The notes under the pieces were generated by a model, which was not told where the DNA came from, ran no database searches, and saw only the letters and a program-made list of their open reading frames with translations. Of a stretch of 64,000 nt of DNA, positions 48,701 through 60,203 are shown piece by piece. This DNA comes from Thelephora terrestris (Eukaryota; Basidiomycota; Agaricomycetes; Thelephorales; Thelephoraceae), in NCBI GenBank assembly GCA_015956445.1, contig WIUZ02000010.1:124001-188000 (forward strand), in the 5' to 3' direction. Positions within the stretch are counted from its first letter, which is position 1. Each line of letters begins with the position of its first letter. The translations under genes and the position numbers were made by a program.

Positions 48701-49884
48701 ACGAGCGGTGGGGCCCCTCCCCCGTTCAATACGCCTGGGGGGAAAACCATGTAGACGAAGGCGGTTCTCCACTCACCAACTTCGTTCGGTCAGAAGCAAA
48801 AATCGCACCGACCTGACGCAGAATGTCGTCAATACAAATACAATCCACTCCCTTCCTTCTCTCCGTGGTTTCCAGCGTCCGCCACTGATTCGAAGGGCTA
48901 CCAGATATCTGAGTGGGGTGGTGGAAAAAAACGGTCACAGATGCGCGGCATATACAGATTTTCTGAGAGAAGAGTGATGTGGTGGCTGAATGGGAACAGT
49001 ATTTGGAAAAGCGAGCAGGGAGGTGGTGGCCTCTCGTGGTCAATTGGACTTTTGTTTGATTATGTATCGTTCGAGGACGGCGAGGCGTATAGGAGGTTCA
49101 CCTCGAAGTTGATGAAATGATTGAATGAATATCGCAGAACGCTCTGCTCACTATCTCTCCCATCGGACGGTCCTCGTTGCCGGTGTGTTATCGGAAGAAC
49201 CGTTTTACAATTAGATAGGATGTAGGGTTCTGAAGGTAGGGGGTGTGGAGTCTGGAACGAAAGAGATGGTGCCGGGGCCACCCAGACGCGGGGGAAAATG
49301 ATATTTGGCCCTCTCCCGTGGTTCAGAGCAAGCAGGCTTGGAAGACGGGTTAATTCGATTGTGTAGTTCAATTGAAGCTCGCTTTTTCCATCTCGAACGC
49401 CGGCGCGGCTATTTAATATTTAATCCACAGACGAATCAGAACCTTGGTATTTTGGTGGGAGTCCTCCTCGGTCCAAGCGGCGTAGAATGCAACTACCTGC
49501 GTATGGGAACGTGCACGGCGCCTTGTTGTGAGATGACAGAGAGGGGGGCGGTCGTTTGTGCAATTGTTCGAGGGTATGTCGGAGGGGGAGGGGGGGTTTT
49601 GTTATTATGGTACCCTAACGATCGGCATCACCGGCTGCGAAGAACAATCGAAATGGAACGGTACGTCGTGTACGGGAAGGAAGGGTGACATGGCAATTTG
49701 GTTGTATGCACAGCGCCCGGTGGCGTTCCCTTTGCGCGGTGACAGCGAACGATCACAGATGTGTAGAATACGGGCCAAGTCTTTTGGTTCACTAGGAAAC
49801 CGCTCGTTGCTGTGGAGCGACCCCTTTGCATACATACGAACCAGAGTCAAACGTTTACAAGAGTCGTGATTCATCGGCGCACGG

Positions 49885-49900
49885 CACACACACACACACA
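49885..49900 (+). repeat. (CA)n microsatellite
   Basis: Eight CA units. Confidence 0.8.
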
Positions 49901-51848
49901 GATCGTGGTGGATCATTATCAAGTTACCGGAGATATACAAACCGCGAGGGTGAACGTGGAAAAAAAAAAAGAGAACAAGGATCGTCGGAAGAAACGCCGT
50001 TTTCCCGGGGGGTGAGAGGTGCAGGGCCTGTGGGAGGGGACACTTGACCCTAACTGGTATTCGCCTGAGCGTCTGTGAGATGAAATATGAGTAGTTCAGA
50101 GTGACCTGAGAGATCGGAGGCTTTTCATGTGTCGTCGGATGAGTCGTTGTTCGGAAGAACTTCAAGGTTTGTATGGAAAGCGCTTTTCAAGCCCCCCCGT
50201 GAGCGACCTCGAATTCCATTGCGTAGTACCGCATTTCGAGTTATCTTGATGAAAAACCAATGGAGTATCCGCAAGCGAAACGTGAATCACGTGGTCCGAG
50301 AATCATCGCAGCTTACATAATCAGCGGATGAAATAAGATATGTTTGTTTTGACATGTTGTGTTTCTTCCCGGCGCACACAGCTTTTCCATTCCCCGTAAT
50401 CGGCGGAGTTGATCACACGAGAGCCTTGGGATGAACAAGGGGTGTTGCAAAAAGAGGCCGTGAGGGGCAATGCGCTGGCGGGTATTCACGTTCCCGCAGC
50501 CGTCCGGGTGAAGAAACGTGGGAAATATCGACTGATCGAAACCTGATTCGGAAGCCACGGGGGCAAAAATCGATTGTTCGAGGCTAGACGGGCTGTCAAA
50601 CGCAACATTCTACGGTTAAACGACTCGTCACCTTCCCGTTCGGGCTGGTTCCTGGAAATATTGCATCAACCTTTCTTTTTTTTTCTCCTTCTCATCTGCG
50701 CGTCTCCTCCATCCATCCCACACACCTCCCTCCATCTCTCGCTGCCTTTCATACGGCGTGAGTCTTGTCCCGGGTGCGGTGCTGGGGATTTACATCGGAT
50801 GGGGAAGATGTTCACATGGGCGTCATAACATAATTGGTCCGACGGTTGCATGTACTCACACTTACCCACGAGATCTAAGGAACATTTCTGCAGCCTCTCC
50901 TCGATCGATCGCGAGATCTGGGCCCAATCTAGAGCGCAAGAGAGGTTGGCCTGCCCGCCCACCCCTCCCTGTATGCAAATACTCGATTTCGCATTCGCTG
51001 TTGGCAGTGAGAACGTGAGGTGACATGACAGTGAAAGGGAGATGCTAACACTGGCGCTCCTCCGGTGGCACGGAAGGCTCACTTAATCCGTTACTCAACC
51101 CCATACAATGCGTATGTCGCTTGTCGCCTTACCGTCGTTCACATCTCTCCCATGCCCCCGGTCCGCAAAAGATACCCGTGTTAACCAGAGCTCACGTGTA
51201 CACAATTGAAGAGGATAGCCGACGCGGATATCCTCTCACCCCCACTAAACGCCCCAGCTAACCGCGTGCATCGCAAACGGCGAGAGATCGCCACAAAAAC
51301 ATTCGAGTCCGGGTATGGAGGGTGCGTTAGCGGGGCTCAGCGGTCGATAGTACGTCGCGGGAGGGGGAGAGAGAGAGTTGTTGGATGATGTGTGATGGGA
51401 GCCATTCCATAAACGGAAATGTTCGGGAGACTTGTCAACTTGTGTGCCTGGACGTTTTTCGCGGAGACCCAAACCAGGCACAAGGAGTTGGGATGGGAGG
51501 GGGGGGGAAATTGAGGAATGACGATATTGTACAGGCGCTCGAACGAAACTGTGTCTTCTCCCAAAAAAGGCTATACTCAGAAAAATTATTTTAAAAAAAA
51601 AGTAAAATAATTTGTCCGGGGACTCCCGTTGGTTTGGTGTGCGAAAGTTTGGGTGAATCGGCAAAGTCGTTCCTCGCTCTCTTTCTTCTTCTCACACAAA
51701 CTCAGGCGCCCGATGTTTTGATTCACTTCACTCGTTCTCGTTCACCGATGAATTTCGTTTATAAGTCCCTCGGCTCGTTCCCTTCATTGCCCATCCCCAA
51801 CGACATACTTCTCTTTTCCCTTCCGACAACATCCCCCTCCACAACCCC

Positions 51849-53275
51849 ATGGACAATCACTCCACCAGACTCGTCCAATTCAACGGAGAGATGAGCGACT
51901 TTCCGCTGAACCTCGACGTCGACCACAGGAAGCGCAGACGCAACCGCACCACCCAGTCCTGCCTTAACTGTCATACTTCCAAGAGAAAGGTACGTCACGC
52001 GCTATCAGACCTCCCACCATCTTCGGCTCTAACGTGCACACCCCAGTGTGACAGGAAGCGACCGTGCTCAAGGTGTATACAGCTAGGCTTGGTGCGTTTC
52101 GAGTCAAATCCTTCGCTTTGATTCTCATCCGTGGGTATCATCAGACCGGCCTCTGCGTCTACGAAGTCGATGATCCCGCAATAAGGGACGATCCAAACGT
52201 TGACGAAGTCACCAAACTTCGAAACAGGATCGCTGAACTTGAGAGTCTCGTGAGAGAACTTCGAGGTATGTCTTCAATCGCTCTTGTCTTATCCTCGGCT
52301 GACACGCAACTCATTAAGGAAAACCCCACCCGCGCTGGGTCGACAACGGTGCAAACCAGGCCCCTGCCACGGACAGCAACGATCTTTCTGAAAAATGGCA
52401 TACACGCGCGTTTAAGAAGTCTGCTGGCGCAGGATCGCAACAGCTTACCATCAAGACCGAGCCCGAGCATTCTTCCGACTACTTGAGCCCACATCGTCGC
52501 CCGGGGATTTATGCTCACCCTTCGAGCGACGGTCAATACTCGCCCTCCCCACCCCTTTCGGTCGACGCTTCCTCGTCCTCCTCGCCACCTCGGGGCGATG
52601 CCGATCAGTCTTATTACTCTCTCCACCCGAACAGTACCACGACCGGGCTGACCTGCCGCTGTCTATCAAACCCGTCGGTCACTTCGCAGCTGTCAAACCT
52701 CACCCGAGCACTGCATAGCGCTCACGGGTTCCTGAATCGCTCTGCTGAGCATAACCCAGAGGGATGTGTTGTGATTGATCGCATAGCAGACCTCAACAAC
52801 CTGTTATTGTGAGTCTTCTTGCACGTACGTATGAGAGGTTCCAGCATTGAGACGTTCCATCAGACCGAATGACACTTACACCAACACCTCCTTTGTGGGC
52901 AACGGTTCGCATCACTCGCATCATCTTCCTCCTCACCCAAACCAGCAATTCTCGCCCCTGCCATCGCCCCACAATCAGGAGTTTGACCACTATGTCCATC
53001 AATCACCCCACCAATACTCTTCGACCACTAGGACTCCTGACAGCGAGATCGCTCCTGACAACACGTCCCCCAGTAGCGGCCCATCGTTCTCCCATGCCAC
53101 ACATCAGCATATCTCGAGCTGGTATCAGCCCGTTCCCTCCCCAACGGGCTCTGGTACGGTGAACAGCGTTATGCACTCGGTGTCGCCTGGGTACGGTTCG
53201 TATTTCCCCACCTCGCCCGCGATTGGAGACGTCCAACAACAAGCGACGGGACCAGCTGCTTATGACATGCTGTGA
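51849..53275 (+). CDS. Zn2Cys6 (Gal4-type) transcription factor, 402 aa
   Basis: Five exons (51849-51989, 52047-52091, 52145-52265, 52319-52808, 52864-53275) join in phase; all introns are 53-57 nt. The zinc cluster spans three exons: CLNCHTSKRK | CDRKRPCSRCIQLGL | TGLC, spacing CX2CX6CX5CX2CX8C, residues about 38-66. A basic patch (RKRRRNR) precedes it. A short coiled coil (VTKLRNRIAELESLVRELRG) directly follows, as in dimerising Gal4-type factors that bind CGG half-sites. The rest is Ser/Pro/His-rich, with TCRCLSNPSVTSQLSNLTRAL and NPEGCVVIDRIADLNNLLL as the only ordered-looking segments. No fungal-specific middle homology domain is seen. It acts in the nucleus; target genes unknown. It lies alone, with long gene-poor DNA on both sides. 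Confidence 0.92.
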
Positions 53276-56200
53276 ATGTTCCACCTGCTAACGAAAATGG
53301 ACTATAGACTACACGAATGTTGTCTGCGTTTAGCACTGTACCACCTCCCTCCACTTTCTTGTCGATCTGCTCTTCCGCAAGGTCTCTCTCTCTCCCCCTG
53401 TCGTTGGGTCTGTTTTTTGCTCTCGTTACACCTGAAAACATGGGACGTTGCTCGTACACTAATTGATTCGTCTCGGACACGGTTTCTCCCTCCCCCCCCC
53501 TCTCTTGTACCTCGTGGACAATTTACTGCTAGTCCATCATCCCTTCCTTTTGAATCGGGAGTTATCGTCTTGCCCCTCCTTTTTATCTATGTAAATATCT
53601 ATCCGCCGTGTTGTATCTGGAAACCCGAGGGTTTCTAGCACGGTTTACACCTTCCTTTTTCCAAATCACTCTCTCAGCTCTCTCTCTCTTGAAGTATATC
53701 TTGTTTTATGTTCTGGTATCGTAAGTTTGATAGGGTATAGTGCTTTTGCCGCATCACAGTCGAACCGTCCGTTTGGGGGCGGCTTGCTGAATTGTAATTC
53801 GTTTGCCGTGTTGTACTCTCGCATTCTGTTCGGACCGTCGTGTGAAACCCTCGGGTGTATACGATAAGAGCCGGGGAAGGAGGACATGGGGTTTTTGTAG
53901 TGATGCTATAATTGTCAGGAGGGGAGGGGGGGAAGGTTCTTACGATTGATGAGATTGATGAACAGTGCTCCTGAGTCTCGAATCAAATTTCACCGACATA
54001 GCCTCTCTCTCTTTCGTGGATCTCTGGATAGGAGCGCTAGTACGGTTCGTAGTGACACCTGCACAGGTATGTCATGAAAGACCCCGTGTGAGTCCTCCGT
54101 CAATCAGTCGCATGAGTACACAAGGAACGTGTGGGGAGGGGGAAGGGACCCACGGTTTTGGCGCAGGCCGCATATAGTACAACCCCTCGCAACTCCGTTT
54201 CGCACCGATCATGCTCGACCCTTTGCGAAAGTCGGTTCCCCCTTTCTAATCCGTCCAGGGGGAGGGAGGAGGGTTTTGATTGCCATGAACCCGTTTCAGG
54301 AGTTGTATGTGTGTTTTGAGTACGCTCATAAAGCTAGGGCAGACCTCCGCGCGACCGATGGAGACGTATGTGATTTCATCTCCTTGTTTCTCTCGATTGA
54401 TATATACTGTCCTTGGATGGGGGGGAAGATCAGGGATCGGGAGCGGTATACCAAGGCGACGTCGACGAAGTCATGTCCAATCGGTTGGTACGAACGCACT
54501 GGGTGGCGCGGTAAGTACCTTGCAGTACTCAAGTACTCATCAACATTTCTCGAGTGTGTGTAGTATATGTGTATTCGGGTTGCGCCACATATGCATGGAA
54601 ACGGAGTTGCCAGAGACATGGGCGTGATGATCATGACGCAGTTCCTTCCCTCACTCCTATATTCGAATTCACCAACCTGTTGGGTTCTCCCAGCTCGAGT
54701 GTGTACTTACTCTTGACGGTATATTACTTTTCGATATTCGTACATAATCGATAACGTCCCGTGAGAGAGACGCACGTTGTTCATACGCGCCTGTTTTATC
54801 TTATTTTTTTCACTTGTTGCCGTTCGGACCATTTTCATATCCTTTTCTGGAGCCGGAGGGAAAGGAACGGGGGCATGGGCATCGGAAACGGGTTGCTTCC
54901 GTTTGGAAGCGTGTGTGTATATACTCTATTGAAGGTGCTGAGCTTCCAAAAGAAGGTGCCAGTATGCGTTGTGTGCGGGTGTGGAAACAATCGCCTTTAT
55001 CTTTCTGTTTACTTTGTAGTATGTAAACAGGGTTCGGTTGGAAGTGAGGAAGGGAAGTGAGGAGAGAAAGTTAATGGATCGGTTTAGTAAGAGGCACGCA
55101 CGCGCGCAGATGCTCGATGCGCCGGGTGTTGTGGTGTGGGTTCGTCGGGACAGGTTCTCCAAAGCATCGAAGTGAGGGCTTTTCAATTGGGGGTGGCACC
55201 ACTCTTCCACTCATCGCATCGGCGGAGGGTGGTGAGAAGACTCCACGTCACCCACCGTCCAAGCTTCGTTCTCGCATGGCAGGATCATCAAGCCACATCC
55301 CCCCCCCCCCCCCCACATACACTGCGAACTTGATGGAATCTCAGAGCTTCGCCGAAGTTGACGTTCGCTTCGAGGTGATAATGAAAAAAAAGGAAAGAAA
55401 GATGCCGGGTTTGCAGTGATTTCGAAGAAGGGGTTCGTCATTGAATTCATTCGATCGGGGGACGGGAAGCGTTCTTCGACTACATTGAAGATCTCATATC
55501 CGTATAGAAAAGAACGTTGGGGAGTCCGTTACGCTCCTGATTCCGTTCCGAAGTTTTTCCTTGTGGAACATAACGTGTGAGAAGAGATGTATCGTTGCTT
55601 GCAGAACGAAGGAACGAAGAACCGTCGAGAGGGGGCCAGGGAGCCTTGGAAGTTACCGGTAACCTACCGCACATAAAACTTCTGCCAGTGGCGTGTGTAG
55701 CGGGATCGTAAGTTTCTATTGAGGATTTAGGGGTTCCGGTGGATTGTTTTCTGCCCGGTGAAAAGTTGTCAGTATGACGGAACGGGTCGGTCGTTTGAAG
55801 TTACCCCCTTCGCATGCTGGGGGGCCGAGTTGCAAAAAAGGTTAAGGCATCCCTTTGTCGTTCGTCGACGGTTGGTAGACGTTTGCGTGACTAGTATGTT
55901 GCCAAGACGATCACTCCGGAGCGGCATACTAGGTTCAGGCTGGTTCAGGTCCGAGTCTCGGATTGGCTAGCGCCAGCTTAGTAGGACGACGACGGGGGCT
56001 GTAAGCACTCTTGCGACATATGTACAGTTATCCGGTCAGTTGGCGTTCCCCCACAAGCGAAGGATTGAGATTCGATCAAAAACAACGAACGGCGGCCGGG
56101 GACCAGACAAGAGGACGGGTAAGTAACCCAGAAGTTTGCAAGGGCGGCCCGGGACAAGGGTTCTCGTTCAAACGCAGGGCATACGAGACCCGGGAAGCAT

Positions 56201-56383
56201 CAGTTCTCCATCTCGCACCCTCGCTTAGCACGTCAATCTCGTACTATTAACATTGGCTGAGAACGTCGGCAAGTCTCCCTCTCTCCCTCTCTCTATCATG
56301 ACAAGGAGAGGGGAAGCTGTCTTCGTGGCTGATCGTTTCTCCCGAAGAATGTGAATAACCGAGTCCCCCCTCCTCACGCGCCT
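53276..56383. other. Gene-poor region downstream of the transcription factor
   Basis: About 3.1 kb. It begins with a T/C-rich stretch, probably the 3' untranslated region. Only short overlapping frames follow; no domain and no RNA gene recognised. Confidence 0.4.
55299..55314 (+). repeat. C16 homopolymer
   Basis: Sixteen consecutive C residues; length uncertain for technical reasons. Confidence 0.8.
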
Positions 56384-57367
56384 CAACGATTGGTTTGGTG
56401 GTTTCTGATTTCAACAATACCTGGAATCTTGATGAGAGAGGGAGAGAGAGAATACATCGTGCGATCATCCGGTACCCACGCACTCATTTCCGCGTTTCAA
56501 TTTCACTCTCTCAGGCTCACTCTCTCACTATCGACTCAGTAAGCTGCGGATCTAGGTTGCGCGCATCAGATTTTGACCTACGGTAAACATATTTATCGGG
56601 GCGGCGGGGTCTCCGATTATATAGCATGAGATTTTTTTTCTTTCGATGAAGCGGCCGACGGCGAGCGACGGTGGGGTTTTCTTTCTAATCGAACGTACGC
56701 GCTGATCTATACCCTTCCTTTTTCCTGCACATTCCGCCAGCGGGGGGAGCGGAACAGGGTTGCGCTTTTCTTGTCCCCCCCAGCTTCCGAAACACTCGCT
56801 GCGTTTAGTATTCGCTCGGACCCTGATAAATTCATTGCCCCTATTCATAGCCTCAGGCTGCCCGGCTACACGCGTCTTGGTGGGCGGCCCCTTCTGGCCT
56901 CCGAGTCCAATCGTACTCGTCACTCGCCAACTACGTGCATCATGCTAAGCTTCGTGTGGATATGAGCATGCTCCGATTCTTGCGGAACCCGCGCATACAA
57001 CCGCACCAACGTTTATCTGGTTAGAGGATCGCCTTGCGATCTGTCGATATCGATAGTTCCCGGGGCTTTTTTAGTTCCTCCCCCGCCCCACCGCGGAGGT
57101 CCCCGTGGGCCGCGGCCCTACTACCGTTGGTCTACTTATTCTCAAAAACAAAGAATACTGTGCTGCTAACCACAAATGCACAATCGAGATGACCCCCAGG
57201 GGGAGCGAAGATGAGGCGCTTTTTAGCGCGTCGTGTGTTCCAACATATGTTCAGCATATGTTCAGGAGTCTGGCGTTTGCTGGTGGTGAGTTTCTCCCCC
57301 CCTCCTATGGCTCGTCCCGATGCCCGACATCGCTCAATTGGTTTTTGAACAAACACGGGATCTTGAA
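56384..57367 (+). repeat. Direct repeat unit 1 (about 1 kb)
   Basis: Homologous in the same orientation to 59152-60203. Shared blocks include 'gattggtttgg', 'catcgtgcgatcatccggta', 'gtctccgattatatagcatg', 'ccgacggcgagcgacggtgg' and 'gcgcatac(g)caaccgcacc'-like phrases. The copies differ by many substitutions and small indels. No protein frame is conserved between them, so it is a non-coding unit of unknown nature. Confidence 0.8.
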
Positions 57368-57384
57368 TCCGGGAACTTCAAAAA

Positions 57385-57583
57385 CCCGCCCCGGCGAGTC
57401 GGATCGCGGGTCGAATCGTACAACGAAATACCACGCGAAGTTCCACCATGATCCCGAATTCTCCTGAACGCGCTCTCGGAGACCCAGAAGATGGTGTAGA
57501 CCCTCTCGCGTATGTTCGTTCGACCGGAGCTTGACTCTTGGTCTTCTCGGACGGTACGGACGAATTCGAACTTTGCGACTTGG
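57385..57583 (-). pseudogene. Truncated fragment of the metal P-type ATPase gene
   Basis: This 199-base piece aligns with about 62896-63227 of the intact ATPase gene in the same orientation: 'cggcgagt-ggatcgcgg', 'cctgaacgcgctctcggaga', 'tatgttcgtc' and 'gaccggagcttgattctcgg'-like sequence. About 130-145 bases are missing in the middle, including those that in the gene encode the GDGTND hinge. It starts directly at the edge of direct repeat unit 1. It has no start or independent frame and is plainly dead. Confidence 0.8.
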
Positions 57584-58088
57584 ATGTTGTGTTGATCATG
57601 AAGGGGTTTGATAATTTTCCACCTCTCATTTAGATAGCATTCAAGTCACGGATCGAATCTACCACGCCCATGATGTCGCACCACCAGCGCGAACCAGCGC
57701 CTACCGTGGATATGGATCATTGCGCGTCATGCCGGGATGCCGAGCACAAATAAACGCCCGAGGCCAATGTCTTTTGGGACCGAAACGGTAGCCCCCCTTT
57801 TTTCCTGTTCTACATACATCCACAGCATTTGCTTCGCCATACGTAGCCCTCCTTCCTCCAGTGAGACGAAGGGAATGTCACCTGCACAGTGGGATGACAC
57901 AGGTAACCAGATTGGCGGTCTACCACATATAAACTCTAACCGCAAGTTGTTCTCCATTTATGCCATCAATCCCGGCGACATCGTTTGATAGCAGTCCATT
58001 TGCTAAATCCGATCTCGACTATCCAGAACTAAAATCTGTCTCTAGTAAATTCCTTCAAGACCAGTAATCTACCGAACCTTCCCATCTC
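57584..58088. other. Spacer before the CRN-like gene
   Basis: About 500 bases. An 83-codon plus-strand frame at 57737-57988 and an intron-like 3' end (GCTAAATC...CTATCCAG at about 58025) could belong to an upstream exon of the next gene, but no phase-consistent joining was found. Confidence 0.35.
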
Positions 58089-58937
58089 ATGGTCGCCGTG
58101 TACCCCCGCCCACCGCCAGCCAACAAAGGTGGTGCGATCAAGGACGAAAGTTGGACAATCGAATTCAAATCCATCCGTATCGCGAAGAAGGCAATAAAAA
58201 AGATGTGGTACATAGAGGACACAACCCTTCGAGAGTTGTACAATCACTACCGGAATATTCCACAGAATTCTTCATTTGCGGGGCGGCTCTTCGAGTTGAT
58301 CATCCACCGCATGCTCTCTCGTGGCTGGCAGTCAGAAGGAGACGCGCCAAAGCTTATTCACATGGCGGCCTCTACCGGTGACCCCCCTGTCTTTTCCTCT
58401 GTTTCCCCTTCGGAATCCTCCACCCCAAACACTCAGCCACACACTCTTGCGTCTCCTTTTATCCGGGTCAGGAACGCCACGCCTGTCAACCTCACTGGTG
58501 AGATCACTTGTGTCACACTCGACAAGGATGCATACTACTTCCCGGATACAACAAATAACCCGCTGTTTGATTCATTCATCATCGATGCTGACCAAGACCC
58601 CGCCGTAATCTCCATTATCCAGATCACGACCTCTACAGATCACGGAGGATCGGCTGAGGGCTACCCTCTCATCCGTAAACTCATGACCCGTGTATCCCAG
58701 CTTCTCAAAGAGGCGCACCGTACAGCCACAGTCAAAGTCGACTACTTCCTGGTCTGCCCCGGGGACGGATCCAAGCATCAGTGGAGAATGCCCGTCGGCT
58801 GGAACGAGTCCGCCATAAGGAACGACCACCGCGGGAAGGCATTCTGTATGGAGGTTCCCATCTCGGTAAATTACGGTACGTCGCACCCCCAGTTTTGCGG
58901 CCCTGCTGAATCACGGCTAGGTATAGGTCCCTACTAG
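58089..58937 (+). CDS. Crinkler/RHS-like protein with a REase-fold core, 282 aa
   Basis: Single open frame. The order of elements resembles the restriction-endonuclease-like C-terminal part of Crinkler (CRN) and related eukaryotic proteins. A helix carries an acidic residue (FAGRLFELIIHRMLSRGW, E69). A beta strand ends in an acidic site (NNPLFDSFIID, D161/D166). Next comes a QxT strand in place of the classical ExK (ISIIQITTSTDHG, Q178/T180, H185). A further strand is VKVDYFLVCPGDG. Many CRN-type proteins carry an N-terminal header or NTPase domain; this one has only about 55 residues before the core, so an upstream exon may be missing. CRN proteins are proposed to act on DNA or in host nuclei and in self/non-self conflict. 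The assignment rests on pattern only; an unrelated hypothetical protein is possible. Confidence 0.6.
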   Translation: MVAVYPRPPPANKGGAIKDESWTIEFKSIRIAKKAIKKMWYIEDTTLRELYNHYRNIPQNSSFAGRLFELIIHRMLSRGWQSEGDAPKLIHMAASTGDPPVFSSVSPSESSTPNTQPHTLASPFIRVRNATPVNLTGEITCVTLDKDAYYFPDTTNNPLFDSFIIDADQDPAVISIIQITTSTDHGGSAEGYPLIRKLMTRVSQLLKEAHRTATVKVDYFLVCPGDGSKHQWRMPVGWNESAIRNDHRGKAFCMEVPISVNYGTSHPQFCGPAESRLGIGPY

Positions 58938-59151
58938 GGGTCGACGGCACTTGCCTCATTCCCGTCCCACTCCCACTGCCTCAGCCTGCTCCCGTCTGTT
59001 GATCTTGTCCACGTTTCGACCTTTCGCACATTTGATGCGACATTCTCTCCGTAACATTTTTCTCGTGTGGCTTGGCTCTCCTGCTCGCGATCAAATTGTC
59101 TCCTTGACACTTCAACTCGTGATCTTCATTTTCGCTAGTATTACCTCCAGT

Positions 59152-60203
59152 TGAGTCATCGATTGGTTTGGAGGTTTCTGATTCCAACAATACCTAGACC
59201 TTTGATGTGTAATGCAGGCGATGAAATACGTGGAGAGCAGAGAATTCATCGTGCGATCATCCGGTACCCACGCACTCATTTCCGCGTTTCAATTTCAACC
59301 TCCTCACTCTCTTACTCTCGACTTGGTAGATCGTGGTGCTGCGGATCTGGGTTGCGCGCATCAGAGTTTGAATACGGTAAGCATATTAATCGGGGCGTCG
59401 GGGTCTCCGATTATATAGCATGAGATTTTCGATGAGGGGCCGACGGCGAGCGACGGTGGGGTTTCTATCTCATAGAACGTACGCTGATCTACCCTTTCTT
59501 TTTCCTGTCCATTCCGCCAGCAGGGGGCGGACGGAGATTGCGCTTTTCTTGTCCCCCCCCAGATTCTGAAACACTCGCCGTGTGTGGTTCTCGCGATCCT
59601 GATAAATTCATTTCTCCTATTAACGGCCCCGCGCCCGACTACACGTGCCTTGGTGGGCGGCCCCTTCTGGCCTCCTAGCCCAATCGCAAGCTGATCCACA
59701 CCTTGTACTCGTCATCTGCCAACAATATGCGTGCTGATCTTCGAGCATGCTCTGATTTTTGCGGAACCCGCGCATGCAACCCGCACCAACGTTTATCTGG
59801 TTAGAGGATCGTCTTGCGATCTGTCAATGGTTCCCGGGGCTTTTTTAGTTCCTTCTCCCCACCGCGGAGGTCCCCGTGATGCTACTACCGTTGGTCTACT
59901 TATTTAAAAAAAAAAGGATGCTGTGCTGCTAGTAACCCCAAATGCGGAATCGACAATGGCTCCGGGGGGAGCGAAGATAATGCGCTCTTTAGTGCGTCAT
60001 GTGTTTCAATGTATGTTCTAAATCCTGGCGTTTGCTGTGGCCCAGCGGCTGTGGGCAACAGATGCGGGAGACTAGATCGATGAGCGGCTGGCGAGGTTGA
60101 TAATCGGCAGTGGTGAGTCTCTCCTCCCCCCCTCCTCCTCCTATGGCTCGTCCCGATGCACGATATAGCTCAATCGGTTTCTGAATAAACACGGGATCTC
60201 AAA
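59152..60203 (+). repeat. Direct repeat unit 2 (about 1 kb)
   Basis: Second copy of 56384-57367, slightly longer because of an insertion near its right end (about 60030-60110). Homology stops at 'aacacgggatct' in both. Unlike unit 1 it is not followed by an ATPase fragment. Confidence 0.8.

Larger units (their letters stand above)
43651..51848. other. 8.2-kb gene-poor stretch with microsatellites
   Basis: No gene model could be supported. Best coding-like candidates: plus-strand 43712-43960, preceded by a CTAAC branch and a CCACAG acceptor (FGLYEFRHCGDGT, RQVAISQFDTRSAHGNVHIS), and minus-strand 44282-44470 (DWRGSLAPAHHQIFLGNICF). Neither could be extended. The rest is interspersed with C/T-rich runs, A/T runs and dinucleotide repeats. 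Long frames on both strands at 46955-47980 overlap as mirror shadows in GC-rich DNA and are not called. Confidence 0.4.
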
